Source: Deltaproteobacteria bacterium (lineage in GTDB: Bacteria > Bdellovibrionota_C > UBA2361 > OMII01). Taken from it: a stretch of 5,964 nt of DNA. The stretch spans positions 1 to 5,964 of the forward strand of contig JALRCK010000149.1 of assembly GCA_023262305.1 (NCBI GenBank). The letters run 5' to 3'. The position numbers were made by a program, and so were the translations under genes. The notes beneath the pieces are model-generated. The model searched no databases, was not told the origin of the DNA, and saw only the letters and a program-made list of their open reading frames with translations. This document shows, piece after piece, positions 1 to 5,062 of this stretch. The stretch's first letter is position 1. Every line of letters begins with the position of its first letter.

Positions 1-85
1 TGACCAACGTTTTGGCTCTTCTTTGGGCAGATCTCAAGATATTTGCGTAGCTCTCCAAACTCTTTACCTTAGCGAATAGGCCCAT
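1..85 (-). CDS. 5' end of an unrecognised gene leaving the left edge
   Basis: Read on the minus strand, an ATG at 85-83 opens a frame with no stop for 28 codons up to the window edge. The peptide begins MGLFAKVKSLESYANILRSA and continues with a run of basic residues (QRRAKTLV), which looks like an amphipathic helix. The frame is also open for ten codons upstream of the ATG, back to a TAA, and reads NSNSQYRIEI there, so the start is not certain. No strong Shine-Dalgarno is visible before the ATG. If real, it is divergent from the gene at 144 with only 58 bases between the starts, which leaves little room for two promoters. The opposite strand also has a short open frame here (2-79, ending in TAG), which could instead be the tail of an upstream plus-strand gene. 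The family is not recognised. Confidence 0.35.
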   Translation of the reverse strand, partial: MGLFAKVKSLESYANILRSAQRRAKTLV

Positions 86-133
86 GATTTCGATGCGGTA
101 CTGTGAATTGGAGTTTTAGTTACAAAGAAAAAA

Positions 134-138
134 CGGAG
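134..138 (+). promoter_or_regulatory. Shine-Dalgarno of the gene at 144
   Basis: CGGAG lies five bases before the ATG at 144, in an A-rich leader (tacaaagaaaaaacggag). This is the best ribosome binding site in the window and it fixes the start of the downstream gene. No convincing -35/-10 pair could be picked out by eye in bases 1-130. Confidence 0.65.
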
Positions 139-143
139 ACGTT

Positions 144-1184
144 ATGACAGCATTTGCACCACACAAACAATTTGGCTTTCAGGCGGCTGAAGACGGCGCT
201 CCAGACGGTACTCGCACGGGTGGCGGTACCCCTTGGGACAAAATCGAACTCGAGCTGTTCGGGATGAAGAGGGCCCTTGATGACCTTGAGGTAAGATTAC
301 AGGATCTTGATCCCAACAACCCCGAGCACAAAGCTGCGATAGACGAGGCGGAGGATGATCTTCTTCAAGCAGCATCGTCTGTGCTGGAGGCTCTGGAGGC
401 TACTTTTACTCCACCCCCCTCTGCGCCGAAGGCTGTGTTTGAATATAACACACAGTCCGTATATGACAGGGGTGTCTATGAAAAGATGGCTCAAGCTTCA
501 AGAGAAGCCATCGCCAAGAAACTTGGGGGACAGATAACCCCCTACCATAGCCTCACGGAAGAGCAGTATATAGCTCTCCTACGACTTCACCTGTCACACG
601 CCTTCGACTTTAACCGACCTCAAGGAGTGGAGAGCTCATTTCCTCAAAGTCGTGAAGCGAGGGATGAGGCGAATGGGCTTTTCGAAAAGGCCAGAGATTT
701 ACAGCAATCGGACTATGTCCACGTACATTACACTTTCAAAGGTCCGGGCAGTCTTGAGGATCAGCTATCCGACCTGTACTTTAAGAACTTTGAGAGAGAG
801 CTGTCGCGAAATTATCAACAGTGTACTTCGCCAACCGATGTGCTACGAAGCAGAGTCACCGACTGGATACGAGGTCTTGAAAGTTTGCAGAGCGTGGGAG
901 TGTTCCCTGAAATCCCAAACGAAGCGCGCACACCGTCGTTTGAGAGCGAGGAAGCGTACCAGGATGCCATACAATCACTCATGGATCTTGCGCACAACAT
1001 CGTCTGGCAGCCGCTAACAGACGAAGACAACGACGCCGTAGCCAGCGGCGATCGACGCTACTCTACTCGTGAGCAACTCGATTCCAGCAGAGATGCCGCT
1101 ATTTCGGTTATATGCGAGAACCCGCACTTTATCTTTGAATTTATCGGCTTTTTGAAATTGTCGGATGAACTTCGGGTACAATAA
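144..1184 (+). CDS. Hypothetical protein, acidic, helical N-terminal region
   Basis: A 346-residue protein whose start is supported by a good Shine-Dalgarno. No family is recognised. The first 30 residues are Gly/Asp/Thr-rich and probably flexible. Residues 31-88 (from WDKIELELFGMKRALDDLEV to LEATF) are rich in Leu, Glu and Asp and look like a pair of helices, possibly a coiled coil, broken at DPNNP (56-60). A short proline-rich linker (TPPPSAP) follows. The rest is mixed helical and charged, with few cysteines. There is no signal peptide and no membrane segment, so a soluble cytoplasmic protein is likely. The C-terminus ends FLKLSDELRVQ before TAA at 1182-1184. The same reading frame continues open beyond that stop to 1385, so the gene may be truncated by a nonsense mutation. 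It stands alone: the next plus-strand gene is an unrelated transposase 363 bases downstream. Coding status is well supported by length, start signal and composition; function is unknown. Confidence 0.8.
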   Translation: MTAFAPHKQFGFQAAEDGAPDGTRTGGGTPWDKIELELFGMKRALDDLEVRLQDLDPNNPEHKAAIDEAEDDLLQAASSVLEALEATFTPPPSAPKAVFEYNTQSVYDRGVYEKMAQASREAIAKKLGGQITPYHSLTEEQYIALLRLHLSHAFDFNRPQGVESSFPQSREARDEANGLFEKARDLQQSDYVHVHYTFKGPGSLEDQLSDLYFKNFERELSRNYQQCTSPTDVLRSRVTDWIRGLESLQSVGVFPEIPNEARTPSFESEEAYQDAIQSLMDLAHNIVWQPLTDEDNDAVASGDRRYSTREQLDSSRDAAISVICENPHFIFEFIGFLKLSDELRVQ

Positions 1185-1385
1185 TATGACCAGAACCCGG
1201 ACTCGAGCTTAGACCTCGGGGATCACTTGAGCTTCGTAGACCTTGCCCCACCGCAAGTGCCGGAGGAGCGCATCTCGACAGCTGAAGCGACAGCGGCGGG
1301 CGATGGCACAGCGACAACAGCTGATATTCAGTCCGACTCGGCGCCAGACTTAACCGACGCTTCAGAGCAGAGGGCGGATCGATAA
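1185..1385 (+). other. In-frame open extension after the stop of the 144 gene
   Basis: Directly after TAA 1182-1184 the same frame stays open for 66 codons, to TAA 1383-1385. The translation begins YDQNPDSSLDLGDHLSFVDL and continues through PPQVPEERI into an Ala/Thr/Asp-rich tail (TAEATAAGDGTATTADIQ, then SDSAPDLTDASEQRADR). This acidic, low-complexity composition would suit a flexible C-terminal tail of the preceding protein. The single stop between the parts (CAA TAA TAT) could arise by one substitution from CAA, GAA or AAA. No convincing independent start with a ribosome binding site was seen. By chance, 66 stop-free codons occur a few percent of the time at even base use, and more often in GC-rich DNA, so this is suggestive only. 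Confidence 0.4.
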
Positions 1386-1391
1386 CGAGCC

Positions 1392-1430
1392 GGGGCCGCC
1401 CCTCACAGCCGTAACGGCGCGACACGCGCC
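1392..1430. repeat. Cluster of small GC-rich palindromes before the RAYT gene
   Basis: Three perfect small palindromes follow one another: GGGGC-C-GCCCC (about 1392-1402), GCCGT-A-ACGGC (1408-1418) and GGCGCG-ACA-CGCGCC (1416-1430). The last is the strongest, with six GC pairs and a three-base loop. The second and third overlap, so they would be alternative folds. There is no T-run directly after them, so a classic intrinsic terminator is not supported. Their position upstream of a REP-associated transposase makes a REP-like role possible. A related GC-rich inverted repeat lies downstream of that gene at 2852-2874 and shares the core CGCCCGCCG. Confidence 0.4.
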
Positions 1431-1485
1431 CGCCGTCGTAGCGTTTGGGGCATTTTCGAGCTTGGTCCGGCGTTACTTCCCACAC

Positions 1486-1529
1486 AACTAATTCCGATTA
1501 GTTTCGATAATAAGGAGTGTTTCTTATCG
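1486..1529. repeat. Two adjacent AT-rich inverted repeats in the RAYT leader
   Basis: The first pair is AACTAA (1486-1491) with TTAGTT (1498-1503) around a six-base loop. The second is CGATAA (1505-1510) with TTATCG (1524-1529) around a 13-base loop that contains AAGGAG (1512-1517). The second stem ends at the edge of the likely ribosome binding region of the gene at 1548 (GGAG at 1529-1532 and 1534-1537). If these stems form in RNA they could affect translation of the transposase; alternatively they may be recognition hairpins of the element. The stems are weak (mostly AT), and only the symmetry itself is directly seen. Confidence 0.35.
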
Positions 1530-1547
1530 GAGTGGAGAAAGTATCGT

Positions 1548-2543
1548 ATGTCTCGTCCTCCCCGTATTCTTTTGCCCCACACGGTAGTGATGCTCACCTC
1601 GAGAGTCCAGCAGGGGCTGCCGTTTGTCCGCTCACCCCTCATGGAACTTATCCTCTGGAGCGCTCTAGCAGTGGCGCAGAGCCTCTATCCAGTAAAAGTC
1701 CTCTCGTTTGTCGTCATGGGGAACCACATCCACATCATCGCCCTTGTTGAAGATCCAGCATTAGTTGAGAGCTTCATGGAGCGCTTTAAGTGTGAGACTG
1801 CTCACGCCGTAAATCGACTCCTTGGGAGACGGCAAGTTACTGTGTGGTGCGAAGGGTACGACTCTCCGGTAATCCTGACACTGGATGATCTCGTGGAGAA
1901 GTTAGCGTACGTATACGCGAATCCTGTTAGGGCTCACCGAGCTGCCGCTATCGGCACATACCAGGGAGTATCCAGCTGGGGGATGTTTACCTCGGGGACT
2001 CTCACCAGACAGATCAAGCGTATCAGAAGAACATTTCTTTCTCCCGTAGCGACAGGCAACGTATCAGCGGCAGTGCGACGGCAAGAAGCCACTCTCGTTG
2101 AGAATCAGGCTACGGAGACGCTCTCATTTACCTTGAGTCCCGATGCCTGGATCGCCGCGTTCCCAACGCAAAGTTCTCCACATGATGTGCGCGAGAAACT
2201 TCTCAAGCGTATTAAAGAGATAGAGCATGAAATGGCAGTCACCCGGCAGCGAGAGAGCATTTTACTGCCGTCAGACTCCCAGATAGCCGCACAACCTATC
2301 GATATGCCCTATGCGCCGAAAGCATTTGGGCGTCGAATGTGGTGCATCTGTCGAGATATACCCCTTCGCATCGCGTTTATCTCCTTCATCAAAACACTAC
2401 GAGCTAAGGCAAGGAAAGTACGTCTGCAATGGCTACGAGGGGATTGGAGAGAGCCATTCCCAACCGGGCTCTTTCCGCCAAACCAGCCAATGCTCTGTAG
2501 TTTACTTCCGGCGTATTTTAGGCGCTCAATTGCTCTTATGTAG
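1548..2543 (+). CDS. RAYT-like (IS200/Y1) HUH transposase, long form
   Basis: A 331-residue member of the REP-associated tyrosine transposase / Y1_Tnp (IS200-like) family. These HUH enzymes nick single-stranded DNA at a hairpin through a covalent 5'-phosphotyrosine link. The metal-binding HUH motif is H60-I-H62, in the context VVMGNHIHIIALVED (the family norm is M-x-N-H-x-H). The likely catalytic tyrosine is Y121 in AYVYANPVRA, matching the family signature Y-I-x-x-N-P-V-R-A-G; Y123 is the alternative. W100 and GYD (103-105) also fit the usual W-x-x-G-Y block before it. RAYTs are usually about 150-250 residues. Here an extra C-terminal part of roughly 180 residues follows, with a helical KRIKEIEHEM stretch and a basic, aromatic end block (about 265-320, including FPTGLFPP at 304-311). 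GGAG at 1534-1537, ten bases before the ATG, supports the start. No frameshift is seen, so the gene may be functional. It stands alone, flanked by palindromes. Confidence 0.85.
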   Translation: MSRPPRILLPHTVVMLTSRVQQGLPFVRSPLMELILWSALAVAQSLYPVKVLSFVVMGNHIHIIALVEDPALVESFMERFKCETAHAVNRLLGRRQVTVWCEGYDSPVILTLDDLVEKLAYVYANPVRAHRAAAIGTYQGVSSWGMFTSGTLTRQIKRIRRTFLSPVATGNVSAAVRRQEATLVENQATETLSFTLSPDAWIAAFPTQSSPHDVREKLLKRIKEIEHEMAVTRQRESILLPSDSQIAAQPIDMPYAPKAFGRRMWCICRDIPLRIAFISFIKTLRAKARKVRLQWLRGDWREPFPTGLFPPNQPMLCSLLPAYFRRSIALM

Positions 2544-2743
2544 GCAATGATAGTGTGGCTTGAGGTCGGTGCGACGCTCCTGTTCTACTGCTGCGCCTTC
2601 TTTCTTTGCGCGGATCGATCTACTGCCTGGCAACCTGCCCAGCACCAATTACACTTATGATGTCAGCGCCTGATTCACTTCAGCCTTGCTAAACGAAAGT
2701 CGAGAAAGCTCAAAAGTCCTCTGGACCGGCCGAGGTAACCCCG

Positions 2744-2771
2744 AACCAACTCACTAAAACCAACTCACTAT
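2744..2771. repeat. Tandem duplication of 14 bases, two copies
   Basis: AACCAACTCACTA occurs at 2744-2756 and again at 2758-2770, each followed by one base (A, then T), giving two copies with a 14-base period. Thirteen of 14 positions are identical. The likely origin is replication slippage or a small local duplication. Too few copies are present to call it an iteron array or a clustered repeat. Confidence 0.8.
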
Positions 2772-2851
2772 GTGGCGCGCTCGACCAAGACACGAGCTAC
2801 AGACTCGCGGGAGCGGACGTGACCAAGATTGCGCGGCTTTTTTGGTTATTT

Positions 2852-2874
2852 CACGCGAGCTCGCCCGCCGCGTG
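2852..2874. repeat. GC-rich inverted repeat downstream of the RAYT gene
   Basis: CACGCG (2852-2857) and CGCGTG (2869-2874) are perfect reverse complements around an 11-base loop (AGCTCGCCCGC). The loop and right arm contain CGCCCGCCG, which is also found at the edge of the palindrome cluster at 1392-1430 upstream of the RAYT gene. It could be a REP-like hairpin or a chance GC palindrome. No T-run follows, so it is unlikely to be an intrinsic terminator. Confidence 0.3.
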
Positions 2875-2977
2875 TCGATAAGGCTGTTCGCGAAGAGACA
2901 TACATCGACAAAGGATAGGTTGATTTGAGCGACTAACGGATCGGTTAAAAACGACTTTCTGCCGGGCGTTTCGATAG

Positions 2978-3193
2978 TTCGACCGGACCTCCAGTGGAGA
3001 CGCGGAAAACACGGGAAACACAGATGAAGATTATTGAGGCTACGACCAGATTATCGCGGCGGCGATAAAGGTACACCGGCATTTCGAAACTGGTTTCTTA
3101 GAGCAGACGTACAACATGGATGGCGCTCCAGCGCCCTCGATGTCTTCCGCGTTCACTAACCAAAAGGCCACCCTACCGATCGACGCTTACTGA
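2978..3193 (+). pseudogene. Degraded GxxExxY-family gene
   Basis: The frame open from 3038 to TGA 3191-3193 reads GYDQII and then AAIKVHRHFETGFLEQTY. This closely follows the N-terminal signature of the GxxExxY family (typically I-I-G-A-A-I-E-V-H-R-x-L-G-P-G-F-L-E-S-V-Y). The eponymous motif is present exactly as GFLEQTY (3098-3118). The GxxExxY family (Pfam PDDEXK_3) has a predicted restriction-endonuclease-like fold; its role is not established. After the motif the translation loses family resemblance (NMDGAPAPSMSS...). The expected acidic and lysine residues of the downstream PD-(D/E)XK core are not visible in any frame, so the 3' part is lost or shifted. Upstream, the same frame is interrupted by TGA at 3035-3037. 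Before that it reads AENTGNTDEDY, like the polar leader these proteins often carry. The normal length is about 120-130 residues; only about 30 recognisable residues remain. This is a remnant, not a working gene. Confidence 0.65.
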
Positions 3194-3229
3194 GGAGGAG
3201 AACAACGCGACAAGCAGGACGACTATCTA

Positions 3230-3790
3230 TCATCGACCGAGAACTTCACTCGTCTGCTCTGTCCATTGTTTTGGACCAAGTGTAAGTAAATCACCCCTAG
3301 CGGCAAAAGCCTTCAGCACGACGTACTGTCCCTGCGCGCTGATTTGGTAGACGTTTTTGCTTTGAAACGGCCCATTGTACCACCAATTCTTGTGATCGAA
3401 CACATCCGTTCGGGGCAACGAGCTCGCCACAACCAACACAGAGCCGGGGCCGCGATCTGAGCCATAGGCGTTATTGAATGCTGAACGAATTGCGCCCTGA
3501 ACGCATTTCTCCTGGGTATCCGTGAGTTGGTTCGAATACCCTGTGAGAAGGATTCCCGCGCGACCTCTCGCGTTAAGCACCGGAGCATCCGGCGCTAGTA
3601 TCTCCTCCACCGAAACTCGGAGCCAGCTGTCGTTTGTGACGAGGTCAGCCACCTGAAGTTGGTTAAGCTGTCCGACCGCGACTATGGCGGTGCCACTTCC
3701 AGCTCGCAACGCTTTCCACAGAGCGGCGCGTACGTTCTTCTGTAGCGCAGGGTCAGATAACTCACTTGCTTGCTGGGATATCGGTTCCAT
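3230..3790 (-). CDS. Hypothetical protein, 186 residues
   Basis: The only sizeable minus-strand gene, reading from ATG 3790-3788 to TGA 3232-3230. The frame is closed by TAG two codons before the ATG, so this is the most upstream start possible. AGGA is present but only one base before the ATG, too close to act as a normal Shine-Dalgarno, so translation initiation looks weak or the true start is internal. The protein starts MEPISQQASELSDPALQKNV (helical, charged). It then has alternating hydrophobic and polar stretches that look like a mixed alpha/beta fold: GTAIVAVGQLNQL (33-45), GRAGILLTGYSNQL (about 76-89) and GSVLVVASSLPRTD (about 115-128). These are followed by an aromatic segment (HKNWWYNGPFQSKNVYQ). 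There is no signal peptide and no clear transmembrane helix. I do not recognise a family and assign no function. Neighbours are mobile-element remnants on the other strand, so it is an orphan. A group of inverted repeats at 3897-3948 lies upstream and may control it. Confidence 0.65.
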   Translation of the reverse strand: MEPISQQASELSDPALQKNVRAALWKALRAGSGTAIVAVGQLNQLQVADLVTNDSWLRVSVEEILAPDAPVLNARGRAGILLTGYSNQLTDTQEKCVQGAIRSAFNNAYGSDRGPGSVLVVASSLPRTDVFDHKNWWYNGPFQSKNVYQISAQGQYVVLKAFAARGDLLTLGPKQWTEQTSEVLGR

Positions 3791-4061
3791 ATCCTAGAAT
3801 CGGTACCATACTGATGTCGGGTAAAGCAAATGATTCGGAGACTTTCGTGTTTTTGATTAGGTGGCGGAGGCTTACTATTCGCTCTAACCTACTCCCTTCA
3901 CACGTGAATATTACATATTCTCACGTTCTCCTGCGCGCGTGAACGTGAACGTTGTGGCCGTAGGAGTATGGCCGCAGGGTTACTTTTGTCCCTCAACGGA
4001 AAATGAGCTGCGAGGAGGTACAACAAGGTCTCCCTGCCATGAGAAGTAGCCCCGCAGTTAA
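3791..4061. other. Intergenic stretch between the minus-strand gene and the IS91 fragment
   Basis: No gene is supported. It contains the ACGTGA repeat cluster (3897-3948) and a repeated GGCC (3956-3959 and 3970-3973) that could pair around a ten-base loop. I looked for the missing N-terminal and catalytic part of the IS91 transposase in all plus frames directly upstream of 4062 and did not recognise it, so the break of that element lies close to 4062. Confidence 0.5.
3897..3948. promoter_or_regulatory. Cluster of ACGTGA/TCACGT half-sites, possible operator
   Basis: Several overlapping symmetrical elements sit in about 50 bases. TTCAC-AC-GTGAA (3897-3908) is a 12-base operator-like palindrome. 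ACGTGAATAT (3902-3911) pairs with ATATTC-tc-ACGT (3915-3926), leaving a two-base bulge. TCACGTTC (3921-3928) and GAACGTGA (3941-3948) form a perfect eight-base inverted repeat. ACGTGA thus occurs three times in alternating orientation, with a near copy GCGTGA at 3937. The cluster lies 107-158 bases upstream of the minus-strand start at 3790, and no plus-strand gene begins nearby. The role is inferred; no regulator gene is visible in the window. Confidence 0.3.
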
Positions 4062-4484
4062 CCTATACCGGAGTCGCTGGAGTTTTTAGCAGCTCTTTCG
4101 TGTCACGTGCCGAAGACCTACGAGTCAATAACAAGGTACTACGGACGGTACTCCTGTAGGCGACGGGGTGACCGCGCCAAGCTAGCTCCTCCTCCAGCTG
4201 AAGAGCGCGAAAGCGATTACAGGAGAGAGTTCCGTAGGAGTAGTTGGGCCGCGTGCATAAAGCGCATTTATGAGATAGACCCCTTGGAGTGCCCCAAATG
4301 TAAAGCACAGATGCGCATCATCGCATTCATTCAGGACTCGCACTCCATCAAGGACATCATGAAGGCTCAAGGCATCCCTGACTTCCAGGCTCCTCCTCCT
4401 ATCCCGAAGTTCATCGATACTGCTCTCGCTATCGATGAACTCCCCTCCTACGACTCATTTGAGCCAACGCCTGATGACTTCTAA
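4062..4484 (+). pseudogene. C-terminal fragment of an IS91-family transposase
   Basis: The frame is open from 4062 (after TAA 4059-4061) to TAA 4482-4484. The longest conventional reading starts at GTG 4107, but family resemblance begins before that. ESLEFLAALSCHVP (from 4071) followed by RYYGRYSCRRRG matches the conserved IS91 block of type L-E-F-L-A-x-L-x-x-H-x-P...R-Y-Y-G-x-Y-S. Next comes W-A-x-x-I-K-x-I-Y-E-I-D-P-L-x-C-P-K-C (W47 to C65 counted from GTG), then MRIIAFI, the typical C-terminal zinc-knuckle region. IS91 transposases are HUH enzymes with two tyrosines that move DNA by a rolling-circle-like mechanism and run to about 400-500 residues. Here only about 140 remain, and the HUH and tyrosine motifs are absent, so it cannot be an active transposase. 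No Shine-Dalgarno precedes the GTG. Inside the fragment I see no stop or frameshift, suggesting a fairly recent truncation. Confidence 0.8.
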
Positions 4485-4503
4485 ACCCCGCTTCCTCTGT
4501 GAC

Positions 4504-4517
4504 GGAACCGCGGGTCC
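4504..4517. repeat. Near-palindrome after the IS91 fragment
   Basis: GGAACCGCGGGTCC is a palindrome with a single mismatched pair (A/G at the fourth position from each end), 20 bases after the transposase stop. It could belong to the 3' end of the IS91-like element. There is no loop, so it would act as duplex symmetry rather than a hairpin. Confidence 0.3.
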
Positions 4518-4560
4518 ACATGTCTTGCACCATTTTTGGCAACTTAGCTCACCCCTTCAC

Positions 4561-4574
4561 GCTCCCTTTGGAGC
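4561..4574. repeat. Hairpin downstream of the IS91 fragment, candidate oriIS end
   Basis: GCTCC-CTTT-GGAGC is a perfect five-pair, GC-rich stem with a four-base loop, followed directly by CTTG (4575-4578). It sits 77 bases after the transposase stop. IS91-type elements end, on the side next to the transposase 3' end, in an origin (oriIS) with a short hairpin that abuts a GTTC/CTTG-type target tetramer, so the layout fits. It could equally be a weak terminator-like hairpin without a T-run. Confidence 0.3.
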
Positions 4575-4621
4575 CTTGAAACTCTGACGGGGCGGGACAG
4601 GCCACTCATTTCTAAGCTCGA

Positions 4622-5062
4622 TTGATCCATCTCGGCGTAACAAGTATCGGCACACTACTTCACTTCAGCTACTTACAAAAAAGCGATCGATCATCCTATC
4701 CTTTACTAGAGAGGGAAATTCCCGGTGGCCGTCGCAGCGCTGCCCGGCTACCGGAGACTGCTCCGCGATTCTCAGTCGATGAAAGTCAGGCAAAAATCAT
4801 TTCCGAATCTCAAACACATGGCTACGGGCGCTACCGCGAGACCCGTGGAACACTTGAGTTACTTATGAAAAACGGAGATCGGTTCGGGGTGACGGGAACC
4901 ACGGTGCATCGCTTGTTACCCTCGGGAGATAGATTGAGAGAGGACCTGATGGTGCCCCTGTACAGTCCTTCTCGTGACGAGTACGCTCTTGGATGTCTTG
5001 ATACTGATGGGAGCGTCTTCGCGCGAATTCCGAAAAGCGACCGGCTCATCCCCAATCGCTAG
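4622..5062 (+). CDS. Hypothetical protein, probably a fragment
   Basis: The frame runs from TTG 4622 (just after TAA 4613-4615) to TAG 5060-5062, giving 146 residues of no recognised family. The TTG has no visible Shine-Dalgarno. The first ATG is at 4865, deep inside and also without one, so the start is doubtful and the 5' end may have been removed when the adjacent IS91-like element inserted or decayed. The N-terminal third is polar and basic. From about residue 60 the sequence looks properly coding: SVDESQAKII, RETRGTLELLMKNGDRFGV, then LYSPSRDEYALGCLDTDGSV. The C-terminus ends RLIPNR beside a CCCC run (5050-5053). One extra C there would continue the protein into the coding-looking frame that follows, so this may be the first part of a longer gene shared with the methyltransferase-like frame at 5105. 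Confidence 0.45.
   Translation: MIHLGVTSIGTLLHFSYLQKSDRSSYPLLEREIPGGRRSAARLPETAPRFSVDESQAKIISESQTHGYGRYRETRGTLELLMKNGDRFGVTGTTVHRLLPSGDRLREDLMVPLYSPSRDEYALGCLDTDGSVFARIPKSDRLIPNR

Larger units (their letters stand above)
2544..2977. other. Stretch without a supported gene
   Basis: No gene is supported here on either strand. Two short plus-strand frames were inspected. One runs from ATG 2547 to TGA 2660 (37 codons, with a hydrophobic LLFYCCAFFLC segment) but lacks a usable ribosome binding site. The other is open from 2693 to 2881 (62 codons) but has no conventional start. The stretch holds a 14-base tandem duplication (2744-2771), a GC-rich inverted repeat (2852-2874) and a T-run (2838-2843) with no clear stem before it. 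It may be decayed mobile-element DNA. Confidence 0.5.

Noticed and set aside
1141..1485. Minus-strand open frame of 114 codons
   Set aside because: It is antisense to the open extension of the 144 gene. The translation is rich in Arg, Pro and Ser with no family resemblance or start signal, so it is probably a shadow.
1517..1750. Plus-strand frame of 77 codons overlapping the RAYT start
   Set aside because: It lies almost wholly inside the RAYT gene in another phase and is Ser/Pro/His-rich. The RAYT frame carries the conserved motifs.
2547..2660. Small plus-strand frame with a hydrophobic segment (37 codons)
   Set aside because: It resembles a tiny membrane peptide (LLFYCCAFFLC) but has no ribosome binding site at usable spacing, and its length is within chance expectation.
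2822..2846. Possible terminator near the TTTTTT run at 2838-2843
   Set aside because: Only a weak ACCAA/TTGGT pairing surrounds the T-run, and there is no GC-rich stem directly before it.
2693..2881. Stop-free plus frame of 62 codons in the gene-poor stretch
   Set aside because: There is no ATG/GTG/TTG start at its beginning and no recognised motif. The amino acid mix is plausible but not enough to call a gene.
3120..3350. Plus-strand frame of 76 codons after the GxxExxY remnant
   Set aside because: It overlaps the minus-strand 186-codon gene and does not continue the GxxExxY homology; Arg/Pro/Ser/Cys-rich, typical of a shadow.
4063..4308. Minus-strand frame of 81 codons
   Set aside because: It is antisense to the IS91 transposase fragment, whose plus-strand translation is clearly family-like.
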